Assembly (NCBI GenBank): GCA_001247695.2
Contig: LGRX02029386.1
Span: 1 to 64,000 of the forward strand
Reading direction: 5' to 3'
Length of the DNA: 64,000 nucleotides
DNA from: Cymbomonas tetramitiformis
Lineage: Eukaryota; Chlorophyta; Pyramimonadophyceae; Pyramimonadales; Pyramimonadaceae
Shown here: piece after piece, positions 11,301 to 20,925 of the stretch
Numbering within the stretch: the stretch's first letter is position 1
Layout: each line of letters opens with the position of its first letter
Notes under the pieces: generated by a model
What the model was told of the DNA's origin: nothing
What the model saw: the letters and a program-made list of their open reading frames with translations, nothing else
Database searches by the model: none
Position numbers and translations under genes: made by a program

Positions 11301-11773
11301 TCACGAAGCCTCAGCCGGCTGCTGGGACAGAGGCGGCGGAGGGCTACAACCCTGATCTGTACCGGATAATCAGCGTGGCGCAGGACTGCCAGATTGGTGT
11401 GTGGGAGTTCAGCTCTGAGGACATCACGCTGTCAGGCGGGCTCCCGCGCTCGCCGCTCCTGCTGCCCTCACCGGCAGCTATGAGCTACGGGGGCCATCCG
11501 ACCTCCCCAGCGATGGCCGCTCCCCTCAGCAACACCCCTCCCACACCTACGACCCCCACTAGCTCCACTGCCTTCCATCGTCGCGGGTCCTCGCTCACCA
11601 ACAATGATGTCATCGCCTCGCCCGGCACCCTTGCGGCGCTCATCGCAGCGGCCCCCGGCCGCGCAGACGTGCTTCGTGTACCCCCAGTGGTGCTGTCACG
11701 CGTCCACACCGAGCCCTTGTCGGGCCTGCTGATCACAGAGAACGCCGTGCTCACTTGCTGCCAAGGAGGGCAG
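8347..11773 (+). CDS. WDR20/DMWD/creC-family WD40 protein, seven exons, 3' end not found
   Basis: The exons are 8347-8393, 8485-8659, 8739-8850, 9061-9175, 9326-9493, 10220-10399 and 11179-11773. Phases close at every junction and give 464 codons. Family landmarks appear in order: [18 protein letters not shown], a CTNVLWYSPRGD block across exons 4/5, [41 protein letters not shown] and a C-terminal VLTCCQGGQ. These match the WD blades of WDR20, which activates USP12/USP46 deubiquitinases in animals, and of fungal creC. A regulatory scaffold role is inferred from family only. A Ser/Pro-rich insert near residues 345-400 replaces the acidic loop of the human protein. Intron 3 is GC-AG. The last exon (family V-x-T-W-x-R-P) should follow the GT donor at 11774; I did not find it. 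Confidence 0.85.
8851..9060 (+). other. GC-AG intron of the WDR20-like gene
   Basis: The upstream exon ends GGCGAAG, followed by GCGCGC; the acceptor is AATACAG at 9060. This is the only pairing I found that keeps frame and joins GFSSGE to the LLDPSRK segment. No GT donor gives that result. Confidence 0.65.
10451..10790. repeat. intronic minisatellite, six units of 54-59 bp
   Basis: Units start TGGGTCCCTCC at 10451, 10510, 10569, 10626, 10680 (AGGTCC variant) and 10734. It lies in intron 6 of the WDR20-like gene and creates long false frames on both strands. Confidence 0.95.
10796..10985. repeat. second intronic minisatellite, degenerate units of about 35 bp
   Basis: Repeats of a CCCTTGGTT-TTATCCGTCGAGTCGCT-like unit run directly on from the first array. 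Five or so copies are recognisable, more diverged than their neighbour. Confidence 0.8.
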
Positions 11774-14700
11774 GTGTGTCCGCCACACACGCACCCCAGT
11801 CGCTTTTGTTTCTCCCTTTTGCTCTGGTCAGGCTGTGTTAAGTCAAATGGAAGTGATGTCGGCCTGATGATTAGGCGCTGGAGGAAGCTCCTTTCGGCAG
11901 TAAGAATCTTGCGCATCCGTCTTGTGTGCTAGTAGATCTGTCGTGGCTGTATTGCCTTCTGTACCCATCATATTTGTCTGTAGCAGTGTGTTCTGTTGGT
12001 TTATTGCTTGCCGGCGTAATGATGTAGGTCAAGTTATGGGCGCGGCCTCAAGGATGGGGTGGCTCCTGAGGATCCCACTACTTTCCGAAACTGTCCGAGT
12101 CATAGTGTGATCATGCTTTAAGCAATGTAGATGGTGAAGCATTATTGATGTGACTGGACATATTCACGGTGTTAACAAGAAAGAGAGAGAGTGAGTGTCA
12201 AATGGCACCACAGCCTATAAAGCTTAGCGATTGCGTGATATTACTTACATGCTGATTGAATTTGTTTCTCTGTCCATTTGAAAACTTCGATGTGCATTTT
12301 TTGTGGAATCATTACAATGTATGGATTGTTCAACTCAAATTAGTATGAGTTGTATCTTAAAATGACTGACAAGGCGCGCGCTGCCAGAAATTGTGCGTGA
12401 CCTCATTGTGCTTGTGCGTGTATATCAATGGCATGCCTTACCGAAATGCAGTATATACTCAGTTAGAATCATCGGTGATAGGCTGTGCAGATATACAGCT
12501 CACAGATATTATAGGTAAAACCTCGCTTCATACCCGGATAATCTATAGTTAGGATTGTCACGTGTGATCTGTACGGAGTATATACTGAGTATAGCTAACT
12601 CGGAAATGAGCGGTGGCATAGTCGCCGAGTCAGATCCAGTGATGTGCCACCCTGTACTAGTGCGAAGTAAACAGTCAGGGTGGCAACCCTAACTACCTAA
12701 ACAACATTATTTCAAAACGTGGAAATGTCAAAGCTGGGAGGCCTGTCCATTGCAGGGCGGTCACACATCGGCGCTGGACTAGGGTCTAGCTGTGGGCTGT
12801 TGTGTCCACAAGAAAAACAGAGATTACTAAACCGGATGCTGTGCTACTGTCCGCGTGCTCGGCGATGCAATCCCCGTCCGCCATTCGTGGGCACGCCGTT
12901 CAATCGGGAACCGTATACGCCCTCGCCCGCACACCGCATAAACATCGGTACAAACGTCTGCGATGCTCGACCGACATGGGATTATTAAATGCAGTGGGTG
13001 GAGTACTTGCCCCCCTTAGCATGCGGGGAGCCCTGGGACCAAGTCCCCCTGTGCGGCACCGTACGCGCAAAGCGGTAGTGTGGTTTGCGACCATCGCATT
13101 TGCGTGGCGATTGTGGACATCTCGCCACCTGCTTGGGGGAAAATAATACATCCCAGGCTTCCCGTAGGGAGGGCGAATTTTGGCCGCATCCGAGTCGGTG
13201 TACGGCACCCAGTTCTAAATTTTCGCAATGTGTTTGTTGTGTTCCGAAAATATGCCATCACCGTTTGCTGAACCGCACCGCCAATAAACAGAAATTTCCA
13301 AAACATGCAAACACTCTCCATTCCCCAGAAAAGCACAGAACAAGTTTCCCAGGAAAACGTCGCGAAACGACGACGTGGCATTATCATCCGCAAACTGTCC
13401 ACACAGTCTCACATATCGTATGGCAGCACAACTCTGGAACAGGCGTCAACGACGGTTGTTTTTCGGACTGACCGACCAGACCACCGATCGATGATACCAT
13501 TATATTTACACGAAAGCCACGTCGCATACAGAATCTCGCGATTCGCCACGGACACATACTGAAGTGAATATAATGTAGCCCTCCGACTGTGTTTCGGACC
13601 AACTGATCGAAACACCTATCGACCACAACATCATCAGACGTGTATGAACTCTGGACACTTTTAGGAAATATGTGTAAAATTCCACGAGACTCGTGCACTC
13701 ATCGGCATCGTGGTTTTGAAAACGTTATTGACCAATCGTTTCACATGAATGTGTCCAACACTCCAAATTAATATGTAGTGCAAATAGTATATATATATAT
13801 ATATATACCACAAGGCCACATTTGACTGCCGTTTGTTGATGACGACCACCCATTCATCGAAATCGGAGGCGTCAATATACGATGCTCGATCCGGCGGCAC
13901 CCCTTCTCATATATCACGCCATTGTCAATGAGCCGCTGATCACCGACCTGCTGCTCCCGTTTTGCGCAGTCTGAGTTTACAATCTCAGTTTACATCGATT
14001 TCCCTACTCGCTGTGCATGCATCACCTGCATTTGTCTGCGGATATGATTCAAGCTTGACATATTCCTTCCATCGCGAGAATGGGCGGACATTATTACGCC
14101 TGTAGCGTTTTCGGACTGCTTGGTACAAACGGTCGTTTTCTCACCCATCGGGTTCGGGTCGATTTCTAACACCCCTAGCAGCGAACTGTTTTTTTCTGCA
14201 GCGGATAAATTTGGTTTGATGTTTTTTCTCTCTCGTGTGGGTCTGCTATTCTTACTACGACCACAGTTCACTGAAATGCTGTTTAGTTGGCATGCATTTC
14301 TTCGTCGTCCCGACCGTGGAACTTCGACAGCATCATGTTGACATCGATGGCTGCGACAAAAGTGAGCCTGTGAGCTTTATGTGGTATCTGATAGATGTGG
14401 CAGGGGTTTTGAGTTATTGCTAAAGTTCGAATTTTCGCATACGAGCTGCGGTGTTACACTGGGACCGTAGCAGAGTATTGTGTCACAATAACAGAAGCTA
14501 GAATAATGAGAGCCTACGCCGCGTCCTTCAGGACGGCAGGGAGGTCAATGTCAAGTGCCGTTACCAGAACCTTGCAGAAACAGACACCGTCCAAAACGAT
14601 GGAAATGGTTTAGTAGCAACGAAGGCTGTCTCTCAGGGCAGGGCTGTGCCAGGATCTACAGAGAACATGTAAAAAATTGCAGCAAGTGAAACTCATGTGT

Positions 14701-15055
14701 GCTACATCAAAGCTATTGCAACGCATTATTGATTCTAAACTAAAGCTGGCGCATCTTGTGCCAACTCTGGTACTGGAGCAGGGAATTACTACGGTGTACA
14801 AACCACGTCCAACATAGTCACTTCGGCTGATTTCAGAAAGTGGCAGCGGATCTGTTACGAATACAATGTGTTTTCATGTCCCTCTCTAGGCATAAAGGAT
14901 CCCTCTGCGCACCGTGCGCTTACACCTGGCGGGGCATGCCGCAGGTCGGGCACTTATGGCCCCTTTTTCTTTGTGCCGGCTTCCTGTACGACCCCGCCGC
15001 TAGTCTCCCTGTTCTACATCTAAGTATCACCGTCGTCTCGTGTCCATTTCTTCTC
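11774..15055. other. 3.3 kb without a recognised gene
   Basis: The first part is probably intron and 3' region of the WDR20-like gene. Copies of AGTATATACTCAG/CTGAGTATATACT near 12450-12600 form imperfect inverted repeats. A 20-bp TA microsatellite lies at 13788-13807. Several 60-130-codon frames occur on both strands between 12.7 and 14.4 kb, but none has a motif or splice pattern I can defend. Confidence 0.5.
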
Positions 15056-15179
15056 TCAGCTGGCAAAGTCCTCGATTGGAGGCCTCGGGCCCTCGAGATA
15101 CTTTTTCCGCGCCTTGCCCATTTCTAAGATATGCTTTTCTCCTCGAACTGCCTGCCAATACATCTTCACCTGCAATAGG
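15056..15179 (-). CDS. possible terminal exon of an unidentified gene
   Basis: After a TTGCAG acceptor the frame reads VKMYWQAVRGEKHILEMG and continues through a basic segment to PRPPIEDFAS and a TGA stop. Residue composition looks like real protein. A second coding-looking stretch upstream (about 15315-15430 minus, containing LETDFGYASGCWR) may belong to the same gene, but I could not make the splice phases meet. No family recognised. Confidence 0.3.
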
Positions 15180-15517
15180 TATACACAAATAGTCTTACGC
15201 AGAAAGTGGTGTTGGCAAAACAGGAGAAAAGAAGTGGCGCTTTTCATTATGCGTTTCGCAGACATTGCCTTTCACTCAAGGGGTCATCGTGCCGGCTTCG
15301 GAGCACCATAGCAAGCCACCCTGCCGTGTTCTGAGGCAACTTGCCTGCGAGACCTGGCGCCGGAATGCCACACTGCGTCTTGAAGGCGGCAACTCTCCAG
15401 CAGCCTGAAGCATAACCAAAATCAGTCTCGAGCATTTTGTGCAACTGTGTTGGTCATGGGGCCAACAATGTAATTCTCAGCTACTGTGCACATTTCCAGC
15501 GCCATTGACAGCTCAGC

Positions 15518-15973
15518 ATGAGAAGGGCGTACGACCTGAACAGAGAAATGCAGAGATCTAGTGGGCCGAAGCCAGCCCACCACCAGTCAATTGATGAACG
15601 CAACATGCGCAAACAGCAATGCCGGGACAAGATACTACACACACTTAACAGCATGAGGCCCATACACACACGCATCGAAGAGGTGGCTCGAGTGGCGGAG
15701 GTGAGCCGGCTGCAGAGGCACAGGAGCAGTGCGCCGGCAGGGCAGTCGCAGAGGGGCTCAGGTGTTCCAGTGAGGCTCAGGGAGCAGAGGGGCGGTCCTG
15801 CGCGTAGGCTTGGTGGTGGAGATATGGCTCGCGCAACTCGGGGGGCAGGGATGAACCGGCTTCAGGCACAAGCCAGCAGTGCGTTGGCGGTGCGGATGCA
15901 GAGGGGCTCGGGTGGCTCAGTGAGGCTTAGGGGGTCCCATTCTTCACTAGTGAGCTCCGGAGAATCCGGATAA
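15518..15973 (+). CDS. hypothetical Arg-rich frame, doubtful
   Basis: 151 codons, rich in Arg, Gly and Ser. The second half consists of two diverged copies of an RLQxxxSSA...QRGSGxxVRLR segment, which come from a DNA-level duplication. The same DNA belongs to the 192-bp repeat at 15899-16090, where the minus strand also stays open. Coding status is uncertain. Confidence 0.2.
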   Translation: MRRAYDLNREMQRSSGPKPAHHQSIDERNMRKQQCRDKILHTLNSMRPIHTRIEEVARVAEVSRLQRHRSSAPAGQSQRGSGVPVRLREQRGGPARRLGGGDMARATRGAGMNRLQAQASSALAVRMQRGSGGSVRLRGSHSSLVSSGESG

Positions 15974-16090
15974 GCGTCCCGAAGTGTGTGCTGAATCCTT
16001 TGATCCCCGGCACGGGTACATAGTGCAGCCGGTCTTCTGTGGCTACGGTGTGCCAAAGGAGTCGGTCCAAGGATAAGCACACACGCATCC
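15899..16090. repeat. 192-bp dispersed repeat, copy 1
   Basis: Starts GAGGGGCTCGGGTGGC and ends GGATAAGCACACACGCATCC. Matches 16738-16930 with many substitutions but few indels. The minus strand stays open in both copies. Confidence 0.7.
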
Positions 16091-16737
16091 CGGTGCGGGT
16101 GGAAGGATGACGGGTGGAGTTGACACATGCCGATGCCGGGTCCCTCAGAGCTCGGGGGCCCATCCCGGCAGCGATGACCACTTACAACAGGTTGCACGGC
16201 AGCATGCGGCGTCTCATCAGCTTCCCTGCCCACGGGGCGAGGTTGCTGGCCGTGCCGGAATTAACAGTGATGAGCAGCTGTCGGGAAGGCAGCGACCGGT
16301 GAACTATCGGCCACCGGGAGGGCTTGGGACACACAGGCATATGTGGGGAGGGGACCTCAAGTAGGAACAGCGCAGCACGACAGTTTCAGTGCAAGTGTGG
16401 AGCATATTACTCAAGACCGCAGCTCCCTTGCAGGATGTGCAGCGCAAGGGCTTCGTTGCCATAGAGTTGGAGACGGGGGTAGGGGGTTGCAAGCGCAGAT
16501 GGCTGGGGGGCTCGCAAGGTCAGAAGGAAGCAATTCAGTCTATCATTCCCAGCCAGATAGAACGATACTTTGGGACACTGAGCGTGTCGTAGGTGGGCAA
16601 GCTCTCTCAAGACCAGGCTTTGGGATACGCAGGGACCAGGGTGGTGGTTCTGAGCGCAGGTGCTGGGGAGTTTTTTGGGGGCTTAGGTGAACTGGTGTCA
16701 GTGGCATAGCTTCAGTGCGCGGAATGAGCAGTCTGAC

Positions 16738-16930
16738 AGAGGCGCTCAGGTGGCCCAGTGAGACTTATGGGGCCTTGTTCTCCGTGAGTGAGCTCCGGAA
16801 AATCTGGATGAGTGTCCGGAGGTCGGTACGGAATCCCTTGATCCCCGGTGTGGGCACATAGCGCAGCCGACATTCTGTGGCCATCTGGTGCCAAAGGGAT
16901 CGGTTCGAGGATAAGCGCGCACGCACATCC
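16738..16930. repeat. 192-bp dispersed repeat, copy 2
   Basis: Diverged partner of 15899-16090. In one minus frame both copies read LW-x3-AT-E-x-RL-x-YVP-x-PGIKGF, so a protein-coding ancestor is possible. Confidence 0.7.
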
Positions 16931-18490
16931 TATGCAGAAACAAGCTGCCGGAGCTCCATCCAACACAACACAGCAGCAAGGCGCAAAGACCCTGCGGTGG
17001 TGCTCCAGCCCACGCAAGGCAAAGGCAGGTAAATCACAGGGGAAGCCCAGGCGCCGTGCACAAGCTGCTGTGTGCCCGAACACCAGTGCTCCCTCCAGCC
17101 GTCCTGGGCGCCCCACGCGACAGCGCGCCCGGCAAGCACCGGCCACACGACCACGGAACGGAAATTTGTTTACAGGCATCGAACGCCCGGCAAAAATCGG
17201 GGGAAGACTGAGATGGCGAATGGCGGATGCCACCCTGTGCCGTCCCTCGCGGCAAGGCCGACTGGTCTGGCGTGTTCTTACAGAGCCAGCGCCTCAGCGC
17301 CTGCCAGGAAGGCGCCGCAAAGACTGCAGCAGTGCTCCGCGACAAACGGAATACTTCGTATGCCCTTTGACGGAATGCTTCGTGTGATCCTGGAGGACTT
17401 TTGTTCCCTCGCTCGCACGAGCTGCACGGGCAGTAGCCTATCGGAAGCACTGTTTAGGTCGCGGGGAGAGCGCCGAGGAAAGGAGGGTGAGTGTGGGAAG
17501 AGCGGGAGGGAACATAAGGCATCCATGACACACACAACTCCTATACGCAGACACGTGGCAGGGATGACTGTCATAACTCCTATACGCAGACACGTGGCAG
17601 GGATGACTGTCACGTGGAACCTTTCTGCCGCCTCTCCTCGTTCAAGTCCACCAGCAACCACGTGGAGCTAGGCAGATCTGAAATATGCTCGGCATCTAAG
17701 CCCGGCCGGGAACCTGCACCTGATGCCTCCGATGCCGGGTCGACTTTGCTCGTAGGGAAGGGCTCGGGACACTGGGGCTTCAGTTACGGTTGCAGAGGGG
17801 GGTATGCACCAGTCTCAGACGGGGTGTCATGGCGTTTCCCTAGGTTCCTTGCAAAAGAGCAGGGTAGGGATCTAAGCCTAGGGCCTGTGAGTAATCAGAT
17901 CATGCAGTGATTATCCACCAATGGCCTGTGAGCGCCCAACATACGGAGGTGCACAGCACACGACGGGTTCCCCTCAGCGGAATGCCTCACCATTGAGGGT
18001 CCCCATTTGTTGGGCACTCACGTATGATGTGTGCTACAGGGTTGGAGCTCAGGAGGGCCGAAGTACGCACGAAGGGCGAGGAAACTGTTCCTGGGAATCG
18101 CAGGACACGGCTCCCCGAGCTCTCCCATTCCCGTCCGAAGGCGCGTGGGCGAGAGCCAAACGCAACGACCACATTTCTATGGTGCCGGAGAGATAAAAAC
18201 CCCCGTTGGAGCAGGTCTTTAAACCGCTCTCATATATCTCCTCGGTGCGACAAGGAAGGGGGCCTAATCGAGGGGACACCCGCAGCCCATCACCGCTTCC
18301 TAAAAAAGCGGCCATCTCCGATCAGAAGGAGGTTCCAGTACCCCACATTTGAATCTCCGAACCCAAGTCCCGACAGCGTGCGTTGAACCCACGAGGCAGG
18401 GAGGACCAGCGTGATGAGGCAAACGTCACACGCGTTCCCCGCGATGCGCACGAGGCAGTGCCAGCCAGAACAGCACCGCAGGACACGCCG
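16931..18490. other. GC-rich stretch, no gene recognised
   Basis: Overlapping open frames of 60-200 codons occur on both strands, as expected from the GC bias, but I see no domain. It includes a two-unit 39-bp tandem repeat at 17536-17612 (AACTCCTATACGCAGACACG unit). 16091-16737, just before it, is equally uninformative. Confidence 0.4.
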
Positions 18491-18862
18491 CATCCCACCG
18501 CCCACCTCCACCAAGCAGGCATCCCACCGCCCACCTCCACCAAGCAGGCATCCCACCGCCCACCTCCACCAAGCAGGCATCCCACCGCCCACCTCCACCA
18601 AGCAGGCATCCCACCGCCCACCTCCACCAAGCAGGCATCCCACCGCCCACCTCCACCAAGCAGGCATCCCACCGCCCACCTCCACCAAGCAGGCATCCCA
18701 CCGCCACCTCCACCAAGCAGGCATCCCACCGCCCACCTCCACCAAGCAGGCATCCCACCGCCCACTTCCACCAAGCAGGCATCCCACCGCCCACCTCCAC
18801 CAAGCAGGCATCCCACTGCCCACCTCCGCCAAGCAGGCATCCCACTGCCCACCTCCACCTCG
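18491..18862. repeat. 29-bp minisatellite, 13 units
   Basis: The unit CATCCCACCGCCCACCTCC plus ACCAAGCAGG repeats about 13 times, with one 28-bp unit. Because 29 is not a multiple of 3, all frames cycle and produce long false ORFs on both strands. Confidence 0.97.
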
Positions 18863-19995
18863 CAACGAGATCTCAACCCTACACAGAACGATCCCTCAAC
18901 ACAAGGCGGCGTGCATCTGTCTGAGCCACGAGGTACGGCAGAAGAAAACTGAAAGAGCATTCCTGTCGTCCTGTCGGGCCAGTCCTGACGGCTCTGAAAT
19001 TCCGTGTACCCCGAACAGGTGCCGCCGGAAGAGCCACACCCCGTCACCCACCCGCCCGCCCAACCGCACTGTCCTAGCCTTCCCGGCGTGCCGGCCCGTG
19101 CGATGGGCCCCCTGTGTGCCCCCCCATGTTTCGTTGCTCTCTTTTTGGCCAGGTAGGTCCATAACGTTCCACAGTGAAGCGGCCACCAGAGGCGCGCACC
19201 TCCAAGGCCTGCCGCGCATAGGGCTCCCAAGCCTGGCCCACAAGGTTCCAACCCACCCGCACACCAACCCGCGCACCCCCAAAACCCCTTCACAGTGCTT
19301 TCTGATTGGACACTTCGGGAGTAGGGCATCAGGAACAAATCCAATTCTGAAGCAACACCTGATTTGTTACAATTGGGAGACAGTTGCTCCCCGCTCCGTC
19401 GCAATACTCATTTCCCGCTTCATTCCGCGACTTGGCCGTCGCCGTGGCTTTGGGTCCTCCGCCACTCTCTGCGCTTCCAGGATGTCCTACACATGTATCC
19501 TTCCCCCAAAATGGGAGCACTTTTGCCGTCCATTGGCAGGCGCCTCATCCGCTATGACAGAACCGGACAATGTAGAAAATGGTCTCCGCACAGTCAGCAC
19601 AATCTAATGATCGGCAATGTGCCTATTCTGCGCATCCCCCTCGCCCCTGCGACGAGGCTATCCCGCATCCCCCTTGCCCCTGCAATGCTCGAGATGCGGG
19701 CGCTGCAGCTGCACAGCCTGTACAACGACAGAACCTTCAACGTGCTGAACACGCAGACCTCAAGGGTATTCGCGCAGATGGCGCTGACATCACTCTGGCG
19801 CATGTTCGCGATGCAGACACCTTTTCGGAGATAAATCTGAACGTGCGGAAGGACCAAGAAGACAACCCAGTCTCCACTGCGACGGTCGGACAGCGGTACT
19901 GGAAGGCCCGCAACACTGCCCAGGGGGTATAGTCACTGCTGTGTAGACGCAACACAGTAATCTAGCTCAGACATGAACTCGCCGGAGACAGCTCT
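18863..19995. other. no gene recognised
   Basis: Long frames run out of the 29-bp array on both strands but show no recognisable domain. This could be intron or 3' region of the minus-strand kinase gene, whose last exons I could not find. Confidence 0.35.
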
Positions 19996-20320
19996 GCCTA
20001 CGTGGAGGACGCGATGCGCTCCGTGCCAAGCTTGCCTACGCGGAGGACGCGATGCGCTCCGTGCCAAGCTCGCCTACGCGGAGGACGCGGTGCGCTCCGT
20101 GCCAAGCTCGCCTACGTGGAGGACGCGGTGCGCTCCGTGCCAAGCTCGCCTACGTGGAGGACGCGGTGCGCTCGCGTGCGCTCGCGCTGCGCTGCTACGT
20201 GGAGGACGCGATGCGCTCCGTGCCAAGCTCGCCTACGTGGAGGACGCGATGCGCTCCGTGCAAAGCTCGCCTACGTGGAGGACGCGATGCGCTCCGTGCC
20301 AAGCTCGCCTACGTGGAGGG
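19996..20320. repeat. 38-bp minisatellite, eight to nine units
   Basis: The unit GCCTACGTGGAGGACGCGAT plus GCGCTCCGTGCCAAGCTC starts at 19996, 20034, 20072, 20110, 20148, about 20193 (rearranged), 20231, 20269 and 20307. One plus frame of the unit reads ALRAKLAYVED, close to a peptide in the DIRS Gag frame at about 26.9 kb. Confidence 0.95.
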
Positions 20321-20925
20321 AAAAGTGTACTCAAATACGGAGTGCGCGATTACTGCCGCCCTTCCGGGTCAAGTGGCTGGAAGACTTTGAGACCTCCGAT
20401 GGGAGCGCACTTGTGCGCAGCGCCACGAGAAACAGAGGGGGAGCTCATAGCAGCTCGTCGACAGGCCCCATCTAATCAACCTCATGATGGAGGGCCCGGT
20501 CGTGGTGTCGGCGCCGGCACCAGCCAATGTGCTCCACTTGAAAGATGTGGCACACGAGGATCGGACGGAAGGGAGGGGGCGGGGGGCTCACACTTGCAAG
20601 ATGTGAGAAATCAGGAAGTGGCAAAGGCGGGTCACACCTGCACCATCGAAGATTCGACGCCGCAGCTGGACATCATCCCTCGCACCAAGAACACCACCCG
20701 CACCACCATGGAGCCTTCGGTAGTGTTCCTCTCAATCTTATTCTGCGCCACACACCCACCCGACGGATAAGGTCCAGGTCCTTTGCGCCACTGCGGCCGT
20801 TGCCAGCATGGCACTCTTGAGCCGCTCAGGGCATGCTGAAGCGGTGCTGCTCAGAAGCGTCACATGCGTCAGTTGCACCCCGATGCACCACTATGCATTA
20901 GGCGCGTGGTGACGCGCCACCTAAC

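Noticed and set aside
12719..12760. Candidate last exon of the WDR20-like gene (GNVKAGRP)
   Set aside because: No AG acceptor precedes it and the conserved Trp is missing.
18322..19607. Long frames on both strands (360 and 398 codons) around 18.5 kb
   Set aside because: They are produced by the 29-bp minisatellite, which stays open in all frames because the unit lacks stops; the flanks show no domain.
18491..20320. Regular repeats considered as CRISPR arrays
   Set aside because: Units are head-to-tail with no unique spacers, and the DNA is eukaryotic.
19973..20820. 265-codon plus frame rich in RTRCAPCQARLRGG
   Set aside because: A product of the 38-bp minisatellite; all three plus frames are open through the array.
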